Assembly (NCBI RefSeq): GCF_000705555.1
Contig: NZ_JMQN01000011.1
Coordinates: forward strand, 124,001-188,000
DNA: 64,000 nt
Source: Marinobacterium lacunae
GTDB lineage: Bacteria; Pseudomonadota; Gammaproteobacteria; Pseudomonadales; Balneatricaceae
Reading direction: 5' to 3'
The position numbers and the translations under genes were made by a program. Positions 49,413-58,822 of the stretch are shown here, piece after piece; positions within the stretch are counted from its first letter, which is position 1; every line of letters starts with the position of its first letter. Below the pieces are notes generated by a model. That model was given only the letters and a program-made list of their open reading frames with translations. It was not told where the DNA came from and made no database searches.

Positions 49413-51383
49413 TCACAGAACCAAGCGGCGGATATCGCTGAGCAGTGCGTTCAGATCGGTCAGGAAGCGACCGGCATCGCCACCGTTAATTGCACGGTGA
49501 TCGTATGACAGACACAACGGCAGCATCTGACGCGGTTCGAACTCCTTGCCATTCCAACGCGGCTTGATATCCGCTTTGGAGACACCCAGGATCGCCACTT
49601 CAGGCGCATTGACGATCGGCGTAAAGCCGGTGCCGCCGATACCGCCGAGGCTGGAGATGGTGAAGCAGGCGCCCTGCATCTCGTTCGGCTTCAGTTTGCG
49701 ATCCTTGGCCTTGCCGGCCAGTTCGATCGCTTCCTTCGACAGCTCATAGATGCTCTTCTTGTCGGCATCCTTGATCACCGGCACCATCAGGCCGTTCGGC
49801 GTATCCACGGCAAGACCGATGTTCACATATTTTTTGTAGACAATATGCTCGCCATCGGCGTGCAGGGAGGCATTGAACTTCTGATGACGGCTCAGCGCGA
49901 TCGCGGCGGCCTTGATCAGGAACGGCAGCGGGGTCAGCTTGACGCCGGACTTGGCCGCTTCGTCCTTCATCTCCTTACGGAACGCTTCCAGCTCGGTGAT
50001 ATCCGCTTCGTCGAACTGAGTTACGTGCGGAATGTTCAGCCAGCAACGCGACATGTTGTCGCGGGTGATCTTGTCGATCTTGCTCAGCTTGACCATCTCG
50101 ATCTCGCCAAACTTGCTGAAGTCGACAGCCGGAATAGGCGGAATACCGGAACCGCCTGTGACGCCCGCTGCGACCGGAGCGCCCTGTTCCAACTGCTTCA
50201 ACGCACTCTTGACGAAACTCTGCACGTCTTCTTTAACGATACGCCCTTTACGCCCACTGCCGCTTACCTTGGTCAGGTCGACGCCGAACTCACGCGCCAG
50301 CGCGCGCACGGCCGGACCTGCGTAGACAGAGCGATTCTTTTTATCCAGCGCAGCCAGATCGCCAGCGGACAACTCGGCACCCGACTTGGCCGGTACCGAA
50401 GCTGCTGCAGGTGCGGCAGCAGGCGTGGGTGCTGGAGCAGGCGCTGCTGCAGCCGGGGCTGGGGAAGCTGGCGCACTGCCGGCTACCTCAAGCTCAAGCA
50501 GCAGGTCACCTTCGTTGACCTTATCGCCCTCTTTGATTTTCATCGAGACGACCACGCCACCCTTGGGCGCCGGCACTTCCATCGAGGCTTTGTCTGTTTC
50601 CAGTGTGATCAGGCTGTCGCCCTCGGAGATGGTATCGCCATCCTTGACCATCACTTCGATAACATCCACATCGCTGGCACCGCTGAGGTCCGGAACCAAC
50701 ACCTTCTCGATACCGCCAGATGCTGCGGGTGCCGCAGCAGGTGCTGATGCAGGTGCCGGTGCAGCAGGCGCTTCAGTCGCAGCAGCTGGAGCGGATGCCG
50801 CCGGAGCGCCACCTGAGATCTCCAGTTCGAGCAACAGGTCACCTTCGTTGACCTTGTCACCCTCTTTGATCTTCATCGACTTGACCACACCACCCTTGGG
50901 CGCAGGCACTTCCATGGAGGCCTTATCGGTCTCAAGGGTGATCAGACTATCACCCTCTGCAATGGTGTCACCCTCTTTGACCAGCACCTCAATGACATCA
51001 ACGTCACTGGCGCCGCTCAAGTCAGGTACCAGCACCTGTTCGACACTGCTGGCAGCCGGGGCTGCCGCAGGTGCAGGTGCCGCTGCAGGAGCAGGCTCGG
51101 CAGCGGGGGCAGGCTCGGCAGCGGGCGCGGCTTCAGCTGCAGCACCCGCAGTCTCCAGCTCGACGATTGCATCGCCTTCGCTGCAGGTACCACCTTCGCT
51201 GACCAGAATACTTTTGACCACACCCGCCACCGTCGACGGGACCTCCATGGAGGCCTTATCGGTTTCAAGGGTGATCAGGCTATCGCCTTCGGCAACGGTA
51301 TCGCCGACTTTGACGCAGATCTCGATGATGTCTACGCCTTCGTAACCGCCGATATCCGGTACTGTAATAGTTGTAGTGCTCAC
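49413..51383 (-). CDS. aceF: pyruvate dehydrogenase E2, dihydrolipoyl acetyltransferase (three lipoyl domains)
   Basis: Core of the pyruvate dehydrogenase complex. It has 656 residues: three lipoyl domains with lipoylated Lys at about 43, 154 and 265 (each ETDKASMEVP), Ala/Pro-rich linkers, an E1/E3-binding domain (354-390, YAGPAVRALAREFGV), and a catalytic domain ending in LSYDHRAINGGDAGRF. The active-site motif has N where many E2s have D, as in Pseudomonas. Domains 2 and 3 are about 92% identical, a sign of recent internal duplication. It lies 41 nt after aceE. Confidence 0.97.
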   Translation of the reverse strand: MSTTTITVPDIGGYEGVDIIEICVKVGDTVAEGDSLITLETDKASMEVPSTVAGVVKSILVSEGGTCSEGDAIVELETAGAAAEAAPAAEPAPAAEPAPAAAPAPAAAPAASSVEQVLVPDLSGASDVDVIEVLVKEGDTIAEGDSLITLETDKASMEVPAPKGGVVKSMKIKEGDKVNEGDLLLELEISGGAPAASAPAAATEAPAAPAPASAPAAAPAASGGIEKVLVPDLSGASDVDVIEVMVKDGDTISEGDSLITLETDKASMEVPAPKGGVVVSMKIKEGDKVNEGDLLLELEVAGSAPASPAPAAAAPAPAPTPAAAPAAASVPAKSGAELSAGDLAALDKKNRSVYAGPAVRALAREFGVDLTKVSGSGRKGRIVKEDVQSFVKSALKQLEQGAPVAAGVTGGSGIPPIPAVDFSKFGEIEMVKLSKIDKITRDNMSRCWLNIPHVTQFDEADITELEAFRKEMKDEAAKSGVKLTPLPFLIKAAAIALSRHQKFNASLHADGEHIVYKKYVNIGLAVDTPNGLMVPVIKDADKKSIYELSKEAIELAGKAKDRKLKPNEMQGACFTISSLGGIGGTGFTPIVNAPEVAILGVSKADIKPRWNGKEFEPRQMLPLCLSYDHRAINGGDAGRFLTDLNALLSDIRRLVL

Positions 51384-51424
51384 AATACTGTCCTCTCGTT
51401 AACCTTCAGATGTTCAGTGCCGGT

Positions 51425-54085
51425 TTACACGGTCCAAGGGGCCGGTTTTTCCGGGTTGATATTGAACTTCTGCATCGCCTTGGCAACGACGGAGGACTCG
51501 ATTTTGCCCTCCTCCTGCAGCGCTTTCAGCGCCGCAACACAGACGTAGTAGCGGTTAACTTCGAAGAACTCACGCAGTTTGGTACGCGTATCGGAACGAC
51601 CGAAACCGTCGGTACCCAACACCTTGTAGCGACGCGGGATATACTCGCGCAACTGGTCGGCGTAGAGACGCATGTAATCGGTGGACGCGATAACCGGACC
51701 TTCGTGCCCTTTAAGCGCCTGCTCAAGGTAAGACTCGCGCGGCTGATCTTCCGGGTGCAGCATGTTCCAGCGATACACATCCTGAGCGTCACGGCGCAGT
51801 TCGTTAATCGAGGTAGTGCTCCACACATCCGCCTCAACGCCGAACTCGTCACGCAGCAGCGTCGCTGCTTCACGCACTTCACGCAGGATAGAGCCACAAC
51901 CGAATAGCTGAACCTTGAGATCCGCCTTCTTGCCCTCTTCCAGCAGGTACATACCCTTAACGATGCCCTCTTCGGCACCCTGAGGCATTTCTGGATGCTG
52001 GTAGTTTTCGTTCAGCGTGGTGATGTAGTAGAACCGGTTCTCCTGATTCTGATACATCCGCTTGAGACCGTCCTGAACGATAACAGCCAACTCGTAGCCA
52101 TAGGTCGGATCGTAGCTGACACAGTTCGGAATCATCTGCGCCATCAGGTGGCTGTGACCATCCTGATGCTGCAGCCCCTCACCATTGAGGGTAGTACGAC
52201 CGGAGGTCGCACCGATCAGGAAGCCACGTGCCTGCATATCACCGGCAGCCCACGCCAGATCCATGATGCGCTGGAAGCCGAACATCGAGTAGTAGATGTA
52301 GAACGGCACCATGGTGCAGTTGTTGTTCGCGTAAGAGGTCGCCGCCGCGATCCACGCAGACATCGCACCCGCTTCGTTGATCCCCTCTTCCAGGATCTGA
52401 CCAGTCTTGGACTCCTTGTAGAACATGATCTGATCGGAGTCATGCGGCACATAGCGCTGACCGGCAGAGGAGTAGATACCGAGCTGACGGAACATACCTT
52501 CCATACCGAAGGTACGCGCTTCGTCCGGCACGATTGGAACCAGACGATTTCCCATCTTCTTGTCTTTGGCCAGCGTACTCAACACGCGGTTCAGTGCCAT
52601 CTGGGTCGACAGGGTTCGTTCACCGGAGGATTTGAGCTGACCGGAGAACGCTTCCAGTTCCGGTGTTTCCAGTTTTTCGAACTCAGTACGACGTACAGGA
52701 TAGAAGCCGCCCAGCTTCTGGCGACGTTCCAGCATGTACTTCATTTCCGGAGAATCCGGCGCCGGACGGTAGTACGGAACAGACTTGAGCTGATCATCGG
52801 TCAGCGGGATGTTGAAGCGGTCACGGAACGACTTCAAGTCGTCCATCGCTACCTTCTTCAGCGAGTGGGTGTCGTTCTTGGCCTGACCTGACTGACCGGT
52901 GCCATAACCTTTTACGGTCTGCGCCAGAATGACGGTCGGCTGACCCTTGTTATTCATCGCCTGATGGTAGGCCGCATACACTTTGTACGGGTCGTGACCA
53001 CCACGGTTCAGGTTCATGATCTCGTCATCGGACATATCCTTGACCATCTCGGCCAGTTCCGGATATTTGCCGAAGAAGTGCTCACGGGTGTAAGCGCCGC
53101 CGTTGGCTTTGTAGTTCTGCAGTTCGCCGTCGCACACTTCGTTCATGCGTTTGACCAGCAGTCCCTTGGTGTCCTTTTCAAATAACGGATCCCAATGGCG
53201 ACCCCACAGACACTTGATCACGTTCCAGCCGGCACCGCGGAAGATACCTTCCAACTCCTGAACGATCTTGCCGTTACCGCGAACCGGTCCATCCAGACGC
53301 TGCAGGTTACAGTTGATCACGAATACCAGGTTCTCAAGCTGCTCACGTCCAGCCAGCGAAATGGCGCCCAGCGTTTCCGGCTCATCGCACTCGCCATCAC
53401 CGAGGAATGCCCACACCTTGCGATCGCCACGCTTGACCAGATCACGAGCAGACAGGTAGCGCATGACATGCGCCTGGTAGATAGCCTGGATCGGCCCAAG
53501 ACCCATGGATACGGTCGGGAACTGCCAGAAGTTCGGCATCAGCCAGGGATGCGGATAGGAGGAGAGACCATTACCGTCAACTTCGCGACGGAAGTTATCC
53601 AGCTGATCTTCGGTCAGTCGACCCTCCAGATAAGCGCGCGCGTATATACCCGGGGAAATATGCCCCTGGAAGAACACCATGTCCGATTCACGATCCCCTT
53701 CCGGACCGTGGAAAAAGTAGTTGAAACCGATGTCATAAAGGGTGGCAGAAGAGGAGAAGCTGGAGATATGACCACCCAGACCCTCATCGTTGTCGTTTGC
53801 ACGCATAACCATCGCCATCGCATTCCAGCGGATAAACGAGCGAATGCGACGCTCCATGAACAGATCGCCCGGCATGCGCACTTCGTCGCGCGGCGAAATC
53901 GTGTTCACGTAAGGCGTATTCAGAGTTGCAGCACCACCAACGCCAATTTCGGACGCTTTGGTGCCAAGCTGGGTAAGCAGGTAGCGCGCACGCTCGTTAC
54001 CGTCGTTTTTGGCGACAGACTCAAGCGCTTCCATCCATTCACGGGTTTCGATTGGATCGATATCGTCAATCATCTCATCTTGCAC
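51425..54085 (-). CDS. aceE: pyruvate dehydrogenase E1 component (homodimeric)
   Basis: Thiamine-diphosphate enzyme that decarboxylates pyruvate and acetylates the lipoyl groups of AceF. It has 886 residues (887 in E. coli). The thiamine motif runs from GDGECDEPE to [46 protein letters not shown] and FGRSDTR are typical. Same strand as aceF and pdhR, with a 261-nt gap from pdhR that contains inverted repeats suitable for a GntR-type regulator. Confidence 0.98.
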   Translation of the reverse strand: MQDEMIDDIDPIETREWMEALESVAKNDGNERARYLLTQLGTKASEIGVGGAATLNTPYVNTISPRDEVRMPGDLFMERRIRSFIRWNAMAMVMRANDNDEGLGGHISSFSSSATLYDIGFNYFFHGPEGDRESDMVFFQGHISPGIYARAYLEGRLTEDQLDNFRREVDGNGLSSYPHPWLMPNFWQFPTVSMGLGPIQAIYQAHVMRYLSARDLVKRGDRKVWAFLGDGECDEPETLGAISLAGREQLENLVFVINCNLQRLDGPVRGNGKIVQELEGIFRGAGWNVIKCLWGRHWDPLFEKDTKGLLVKRMNEVCDGELQNYKANGGAYTREHFFGKYPELAEMVKDMSDDEIMNLNRGGHDPYKVYAAYHQAMNNKGQPTVILAQTVKGYGTGQSGQAKNDTHSLKKVAMDDLKSFRDRFNIPLTDDQLKSVPYYRPAPDSPEMKYMLERRQKLGGFYPVRRTEFEKLETPELEAFSGQLKSSGERTLSTQMALNRVLSTLAKDKKMGNRLVPIVPDEARTFGMEGMFRQLGIYSSAGQRYVPHDSDQIMFYKESKTGQILEEGINEAGAMSAWIAAATSYANNNCTMVPFYIYYSMFGFQRIMDLAWAAGDMQARGFLIGATSGRTTLNGEGLQHQDGHSHLMAQMIPNCVSYDPTYGYELAVIVQDGLKRMYQNQENRFYYITTLNENYQHPEMPQGAEEGIVKGMYLLEEGKKADLKVQLFGCGSILREVREAATLLRDEFGVEADVWSTTSINELRRDAQDVYRWNMLHPEDQPRESYLEQALKGHEGPVIASTDYMRLYADQLREYIPRRYKVLGTDGFGRSDTRTKLREFFEVNRYYVCVAALKALQEEGKIESSVVAKAMQKFNINPEKPAPWTV

Positions 54086-54240
54086 TGTGCTTTCTCCGAT
54101 TCCTGTAGCCGTCTTTTTTTGTTTGGATGCGAAACGTGCTCTACTCCGGGGTCTGTCCGGTGTATCCGTTTCTTATTTTGCTACCCTGCCAATACAGTGC
54201 TTGAGGTGGTGCACTGCAACATCGAGCGGGCCGCTTATTA

Positions 54241-54314
54241 TGTGTAAAGATACTACACAATGTGTTTCAATCAGTCTACAAAGAGCCCCTTCGCACCATA
54301 TTGTTATTAAACAA
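54241..54314. promoter_or_regulatory. candidate GntR-type operators between pdhR and aceE
   Basis: TGTGTA-N7-TACACA at 54241-54259 and TTGTT-N4-AACAA at 54301-54314. Both are symmetric and have the GntR-family half-site flavour, but neither is the ATTGGT-N3-ACCAAT PdhR box. Confidence 0.35.
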
Positions 54315-54346
54315 CACAATCATCTTGTAATTTTTGTACAAAACCA

Positions 54347-55108
54347 TCAGCCGGCGAGGTCTGCGCGCCGTAATGCACGCTCGACGCGGGTATTTTCCTT
54401 ACCCTGCTCCAGCAAAGCCTCTTCAACATAGACCAGATGATCGTGGGCTGCTTTCCTCGCACGCTCGGCTTCACCCGCACAAATCGCTTCCATCAGCACG
54501 TGATGCTGCTCGTGAATACGCTTACGGGTATCGACCTTCGGGTAGATGTTCTGCAAGTTGTCGCCAATATGCTGATGCAGCAAGGTGAACAGCGCTCTCA
54601 TCATGTGTAGTAGCACCACATTGTGAGTGGACGCGGCGATAGCCAGATGAAACTCCACATCTGCCGACACCTCTTTGTCGAACGCCTTCTGCTGGTGATA
54701 ACGCTCCAGATCCTCCAGCCGCGCCCTTATGACCTTGCGATCCGCATCTGTCGATCGCAATGCGGCGTAGTAAGCCGACACCCCTTCAAGTGCATGACGA
54801 AACTCCAGCAAGTCGTACTGCGCCTCGGGGTGAGTGCGAAACAGGTCCAGCAGCGGATCGACCAGACCATCACCCAGCGTCTCGGCAACATAGGTACCGC
54901 CTCCCTGACGACTGACCAACAACCCCTTTGCCGCCAATTTCTGCAACGCTTCACGCAAAGAGGGACGCGAAACATCAAACTCGATCGCCAGTTCTCGCTC
55001 TGGCGGCAAACGCTGCCCCGGACGCAATGTACCCTCCATGATCATCTCTTCGATACGCTGCATGATCACATCAGACAACTTCGGCTGCTTGACGCTGCGA
55101 TACCCCAT
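54347..55108 (-). CDS. pdhR: GntR/FadR-family regulator, PdhR-like (pyruvate or lactate responsive)
   Basis: A 253-residue transcription factor. N-terminal winged helix (about 1-75): GQRLPPERELAIEFDVSRPSLREALQKLAAKGLLVSRQGGGTYV. C-terminal FCD ligand domain (about 95-230) with the metal-binding HLAIAAST... pattern. Adjacent aceEF suggests PdhR (represses pyruvate dehydrogenase; pyruvate relieves). The divergent dehydrogenase equally suggests an LldR-like role. A perfect PdhR-type box lies in the 167-nt region shared with that gene. Confidence 0.85.
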   Translation of the reverse strand: MGYRSVKQPKLSDVIMQRIEEMIMEGTLRPGQRLPPERELAIEFDVSRPSLREALQKLAAKGLLVSRQGGGTYVAETLGDGLVDPLLDLFRTHPEAQYDLLEFRHALEGVSAYYAALRSTDADRKVIRARLEDLERYHQQKAFDKEVSADVEFHLAIAASTHNVVLLHMMRALFTLLHQHIGDNLQNIYPKVDTRKRIHEQHHVLMEAICAGEAERARKAAHDHLVYVEEALLEQGKENTRVERALRRADLAG

Positions 55109-55196
55109 AACCTTTTCACCCGCTTATTTTCATGCCTGTGATCTGACCTGACGACTCTCAGGGACAGACAATTTAAACCATCCGCCATCAAACGAA

Positions 55197-55226
55197 TTGA
55201 CAAGGCTCGATCAAAAAAAATACAGT
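55197..55226 (+). promoter_or_regulatory. promoter of the FAD/Fe-S dehydrogenase gene
   Basis: TTGACA (55197-55202), an 18-nt spacer and TACAGT (55221-55226). The predicted start near 55233 places the PdhR box about 20 nt downstream of it. Confidence 0.6.
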
Positions 55227-55244
55227 AAGCCACAAGGCATGGTA

Positions 55245-55261
55245 AATTGGTATTACCAATT
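55245..55261. promoter_or_regulatory. PdhR/LldR-type operator, perfect palindrome
   Basis: AATTGGTATTACCAATT, 8+1+8 perfect palindrome, matches the E. coli PdhR consensus ATTGGT-N3-ACCAAT. It lies between the promoter and start codon of the dehydrogenase, a position suited to repression. Confidence 0.85.
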
Positions 55262-55275
55262 ATTCAACCCTTGGA

Positions 55276-58206
55276 GTGAACGCTCTCATAACAATAGAAA
55301 AAACCGCGGACTCCGCCACCTCAAAAACAGGCATCGGAGACCTCGGTCAAGTAAAGGTACCCCTGCGCATGAAAGCCGAGCACCAGCAGTTTTTTGCCCG
55401 TCTCAAGCAGTTTATTCCCAAGGAAAGGTTGGTAACCGATCCATTGCGCCGACTTGCTTATGGTACGGACGCTAGTTTTTACCGCCTGATTCCCGAACTG
55501 GTGGTACAGGTGGAATCTGAGCAGGAACTAACTCATCTGATCTGTGCGGCTCGCGAGCATGAAGTCCCGATCACCTTCCGAGCAGCCGGCACCAGCCTGT
55601 CAGGTCAAGCGATTACCGATTCTGTTCTGGTGACACTGGGCGATGGCTGGACCAATCATCGCATAGTGGACAACGCCAGACTGATTAGCCTGCAGCCCGG
55701 GATTATCGGCGCTCAGGCAAACCGATACCTGGCCCCCTATCAGCGCAAAATCGGTCCTGACCCCGCATCAATTAATGCCGCCAAAATCGGCGGCATCGCT
55801 GCCAACAATGCCAGCGGCATGTGCTGCGGAACGGCCCACAACAGCTACCGGACGCTTGATTCGATGCGCCTTATACTCGCTGATGGCTGCCTGCTCGATA
55901 CAGGCGATCCAGAGAGCGTTTCAGCCTTCCGTAAAACTCACCGGGGATTACTCGACGCACTTGATGCACTGGCTAGATTGACACGCGCCAACCCCACCTT
56001 GTCAGAGCGCATCGCACACAAATACCGACTCAAGAACACCACCGGCTACGCGCTTAACTCCCTGGTAGACTACGAAGACCCGATCGACATTCTCCAGCAC
56101 CTGATGATCGGCTCGGAAGGCACACTCGGATTCATTTCCGAGATCACCTATCGCACCGTCCCCGATCATCCCCACAAGGCGTCGGCACTGGTGTTTTTTG
56201 ACGAGTTGCATACCGCCTGCGAAGCGGTCGCTCGCGTTAAGTCAGAGCCGGTGGATGCTGTGGAGCTTATTGACCGGGCGGGGCTGCGCTCTATCGAAAA
56301 CAAGCCGGGAATGCCTCCATTCATTCGCGAACTACCCGAGAAGGCCGCCGCGCTCCTGATCGAAACGCGTGCAGCAAACGCTGAACAACTTACCGAACAA
56401 TCATGCCGCATCAGTGATGCGATATCGGAACTGCCAACCAGTCAACCCATCGAGTTCACATCAGATCCCGACGCATGTGCGCGTTACTGGGCGATTCGAA
56501 AGGGACTGTTTCCCGCCGTTGGCGCAGTTCGCGATACCGGGACCACGGTCATCATCGAAGATATCGCGGTTCCCGTTCCCCAGCTTGCCGATGCGGTTAG
56601 CGACCTGCACCGGATTTTCGAACGCTGGGGCTACAGCGAAGCCCTGATCTTCGGCCACGCGCTCGAAGGCAACCTGCATTTCGTTTTTACCCAGGCATTC
56701 GATAGTCAGTCGGAAATCGATCGTTACGCCAATCTAATGGATGATGTATCCAAGCTGGTGGTCGAACATTACGACGGTTCCCTTAAAGCAGAGCACGGCA
56801 CCGGTCGCAATATGGCCCCGTATGTTGAGCTGGAGTGGGGAGAAGAGGCCTACTCGCTGATGTGGGAGCTCAAGCAACTGCTTGACCCCCAACAGATCCT
56901 CAATCCCGGCGTTATTCTTAATCGTGACGCCGAGGTCCATCTCAGCAACCTTAAGCCCATGCCGGCAGCTGACCCGCTAGTCGACACCTGTATCGAGTGC
57001 GGCTTTTGCGAGCCGACCTGCCCATCACGTGCGTTGACACTCACACCAAGGCAACGCATCGTGACTTGGCGCGAGATTGCGCGACTGGAACGAAGTGGGG
57101 AAGACCCTCAGCGCTTGAGTCGGCTACGCAAAGACTATGGCTATCAAGGCGATGAAACCTGCGCTGCTTGTGGACTTTGCTCCACTGCCTGCCCGGTTGG
57201 CATCAATACCGGTGATCTGACTCGCTCAATACGTCACGACCGCAACAAACGCCACGCCTCCACGGCCAACTGGATTGCCCGCCACTACGCAGGCGTTACC
57301 AGCACCAGCCGCACCGTCCTGAAGCTGGCAGACAGCGCTCACGCCCTTCTCGGCAGCCGCAATATGGAAAGCCTGACACAGGGGCTTCGAAAACTCTCAG
57401 GCAACCGCGTTCAGCAATGGACGCCCTCCATGCCGACGGCTGCTCCTCGTATACGGCAACCGAAGAGCATCACGACGGACACTTCGACGGGAGATCCACG
57501 ACCCAAGGTTGTCTATCTACCCAGTTGTGCGAGCAGAATGATGGGCCCGCAGCGAGGTAGTAGCTGCAGCCGCTCTCTGGCCGAGACCACCCACGCCCTG
57601 CTGACCAAAGCGGGTTTCGAGGTGATCTACCCCTTGGCGCTGGACTCGCTCTGCTGCGGAATGCCGTTCCAGTCCAAGGGGATGTTCGATGCAGCCGATA
57701 TGAAATCCAGCGAGCTTAACCAAGAATTGCTGCGCATCACGGAACGGGGACAAATTCCGGTCTATTCTGATACAAGCCCCTGTACGCTGAGGCTCAAAGA
57801 GAAGATCGATCCTGCTATAAATCTTTATGACAGTATCGACTTTCTCGACAGGTTCGTGGTGGACAAGCTGCAGCTGACGCCCGTGGCGGAACCGATTGCA
57901 CTGCATATCACCTGCAGCGCAACCCGGCTGGGCCAGAGCGATGCGCTTAAGCGAATAGCGGCGCTGTGCGCATCTGAAGTGGTGATACCCGAGGATATCA
58001 GCTGCTGTGGATTCGCTGGCGATAAAGGGTTCAGCACACCCGAGCTCAATGCAAGTGCCCTGCGCCATCTTAAGCGTCGGGTAGATAAATGTGCCGAGGG
58101 CTTTTCCAGCAGCAGAACCTGCGAAATCGGCTTGAGCCACCATAGCGGCATAGAGTACAAGTCAATAATCTATCTGCTGGAGCGCTGCGCCAGCAGACGG
58201 ACATAA
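55276..58206 (+). CDS. FAD- and Fe-S-containing 2-hydroxyacid (D-lactate-type) dehydrogenase
   Basis: A 976-residue fusion. The first half is an FAD-linked oxidase (PCMH/GlcD type): VTFRAAGTSLSGQAITD-like region, IGGIAANNASGM and GSEGTLGFISE. The second half has two ferredoxin-like clusters, CIECGFCEPTCP (from about 572) and CAACGLCSTACP (about 629), then two CCG motifs (LCCGMPF about 793, SCCGFAGD about 910). This matches the large D-lactate dehydrogenase/PA4772 class of pseudomonads that feeds quinones. The GTG at 55276 lacks a well-placed ribosome-binding site; the ATG at 55369 is an alternative. Substrate is inferred from family and the PdhR-type operator. Confidence 0.88.
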   Translation: MNALITIEKTADSATSKTGIGDLGQVKVPLRMKAEHQQFFARLKQFIPKERLVTDPLRRLAYGTDASFYRLIPELVVQVESEQELTHLICAAREHEVPITFRAAGTSLSGQAITDSVLVTLGDGWTNHRIVDNARLISLQPGIIGAQANRYLAPYQRKIGPDPASINAAKIGGIAANNASGMCCGTAHNSYRTLDSMRLILADGCLLDTGDPESVSAFRKTHRGLLDALDALARLTRANPTLSERIAHKYRLKNTTGYALNSLVDYEDPIDILQHLMIGSEGTLGFISEITYRTVPDHPHKASALVFFDELHTACEAVARVKSEPVDAVELIDRAGLRSIENKPGMPPFIRELPEKAAALLIETRAANAEQLTEQSCRISDAISELPTSQPIEFTSDPDACARYWAIRKGLFPAVGAVRDTGTTVIIEDIAVPVPQLADAVSDLHRIFERWGYSEALIFGHALEGNLHFVFTQAFDSQSEIDRYANLMDDVSKLVVEHYDGSLKAEHGTGRNMAPYVELEWGEEAYSLMWELKQLLDPQQILNPGVILNRDAEVHLSNLKPMPAADPLVDTCIECGFCEPTCPSRALTLTPRQRIVTWREIARLERSGEDPQRLSRLRKDYGYQGDETCAACGLCSTACPVGINTGDLTRSIRHDRNKRHASTANWIARHYAGVTSTSRTVLKLADSAHALLGSRNMESLTQGLRKLSGNRVQQWTPSMPTAAPRIRQPKSITTDTSTGDPRPKVVYLPSCASRMMGPQRGSSCSRSLAETTHALLTKAGFEVIYPLALDSLCCGMPFQSKGMFDAADMKSSELNQELLRITERGQIPVYSDTSPCTLRLKEKIDPAINLYDSIDFLDRFVVDKLQLTPVAEPIALHITCSATRLGQSDALKRIAALCASEVVIPEDISCCGFAGDKGFSTPELNASALRHLKRRVDKCAEGFSSSRTCEIGLSHHSGIEYKSIIYLLERCASRRT

Positions 58207-58255
58207 GCCTCACTCGGCGAAGACGCGTGAGCGAATGCCACTGAAGGAGAACAAT

Positions 58256-58744
58256 ATGGCACTGCCTGAAATCAAAACCATCCTCTACACGAGTTCACTG
58301 GGCGCCCAAACTCGCCCCGTATTTCGCCAGGCCGTTCAGCTGGCCCATAATCTGAAGGCACGCGTCATTATGCTGCACGTTGTAGAACCGGTTGGTGAAA
58401 TGGGTCGCGCACTGATCCATAGCTACCTGCCGGACGACGTGATCAAAAAAATGCACGATGAAGGCATCAATCGCGTACTCGAGCAGATGAAAGAGCGCCT
58501 GGAGAAATTCCGCGATGAAGAGCTGAAGGCGATTGATCGAGACTTCGATTTCGACATCGAACCTGTCGTCGCAGAAGGCCAGCATGCGGAAACCATTTTG
58601 CGACAGGCCGAAAAACTCGGCGCCGACCTGATCGTCATGGGACAGGAAAATACCTTCGGACATCACAGCCCCACTACCCATCACGTGGTACGTCAGGCTA
58701 AGATTCCAGTTTTTGTCGTTCCGACCGGCAAGCAATACCTCTGA
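58256..58744 (+). CDS. universal stress protein, UspA family
   Basis: A 162-residue Usp-fold protein. The ATG at 58256 is preferred (AAGGAG 6 nt upstream). N-terminal IKTILYTSSLGAQTRP and the C-terminal LGADLIVMGQENTF...HHVVRQAKIPVFVVP follow the Usp pattern. The usual ATP-binding G-x2-G-x9-G-(S/T) is altered, with HH in place of small residues, so nucleotide binding is doubtful. It begins 49 nt after the dehydrogenase and is probably cotranscribed with it. Confidence 0.88.
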   Translation: MALPEIKTILYTSSLGAQTRPVFRQAVQLAHNLKARVIMLHVVEPVGEMGRALIHSYLPDDVIKKMHDEGINRVLEQMKERLEKFRDEELKAIDRDFDFDIEPVVAEGQHAETILRQAEKLGADLIVMGQENTFGHHSPTTHHVVRQAKIPVFVVPTGKQYL

Positions 58745-58789
58745 TTCAAATGACGTCCTGCCGGTTGGCGCCGAAGGGCGTCCCGGCTT

Positions 58790-58809
58790 CGCAGGGGCTC
58801 GCCCCTGCG
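58790..58809. repeat. perfect GC-rich inverted repeat between uspA and AEC gene
   Basis: Nine-bp perfect arms CGCAGGGGC / GCCCCTGCG around TC, not followed by a T run. May be a REP-like or mRNA-stabilising hairpin. Confidence 0.6.
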
Positions 58810-58822
58810 TATAGGATGTTAC

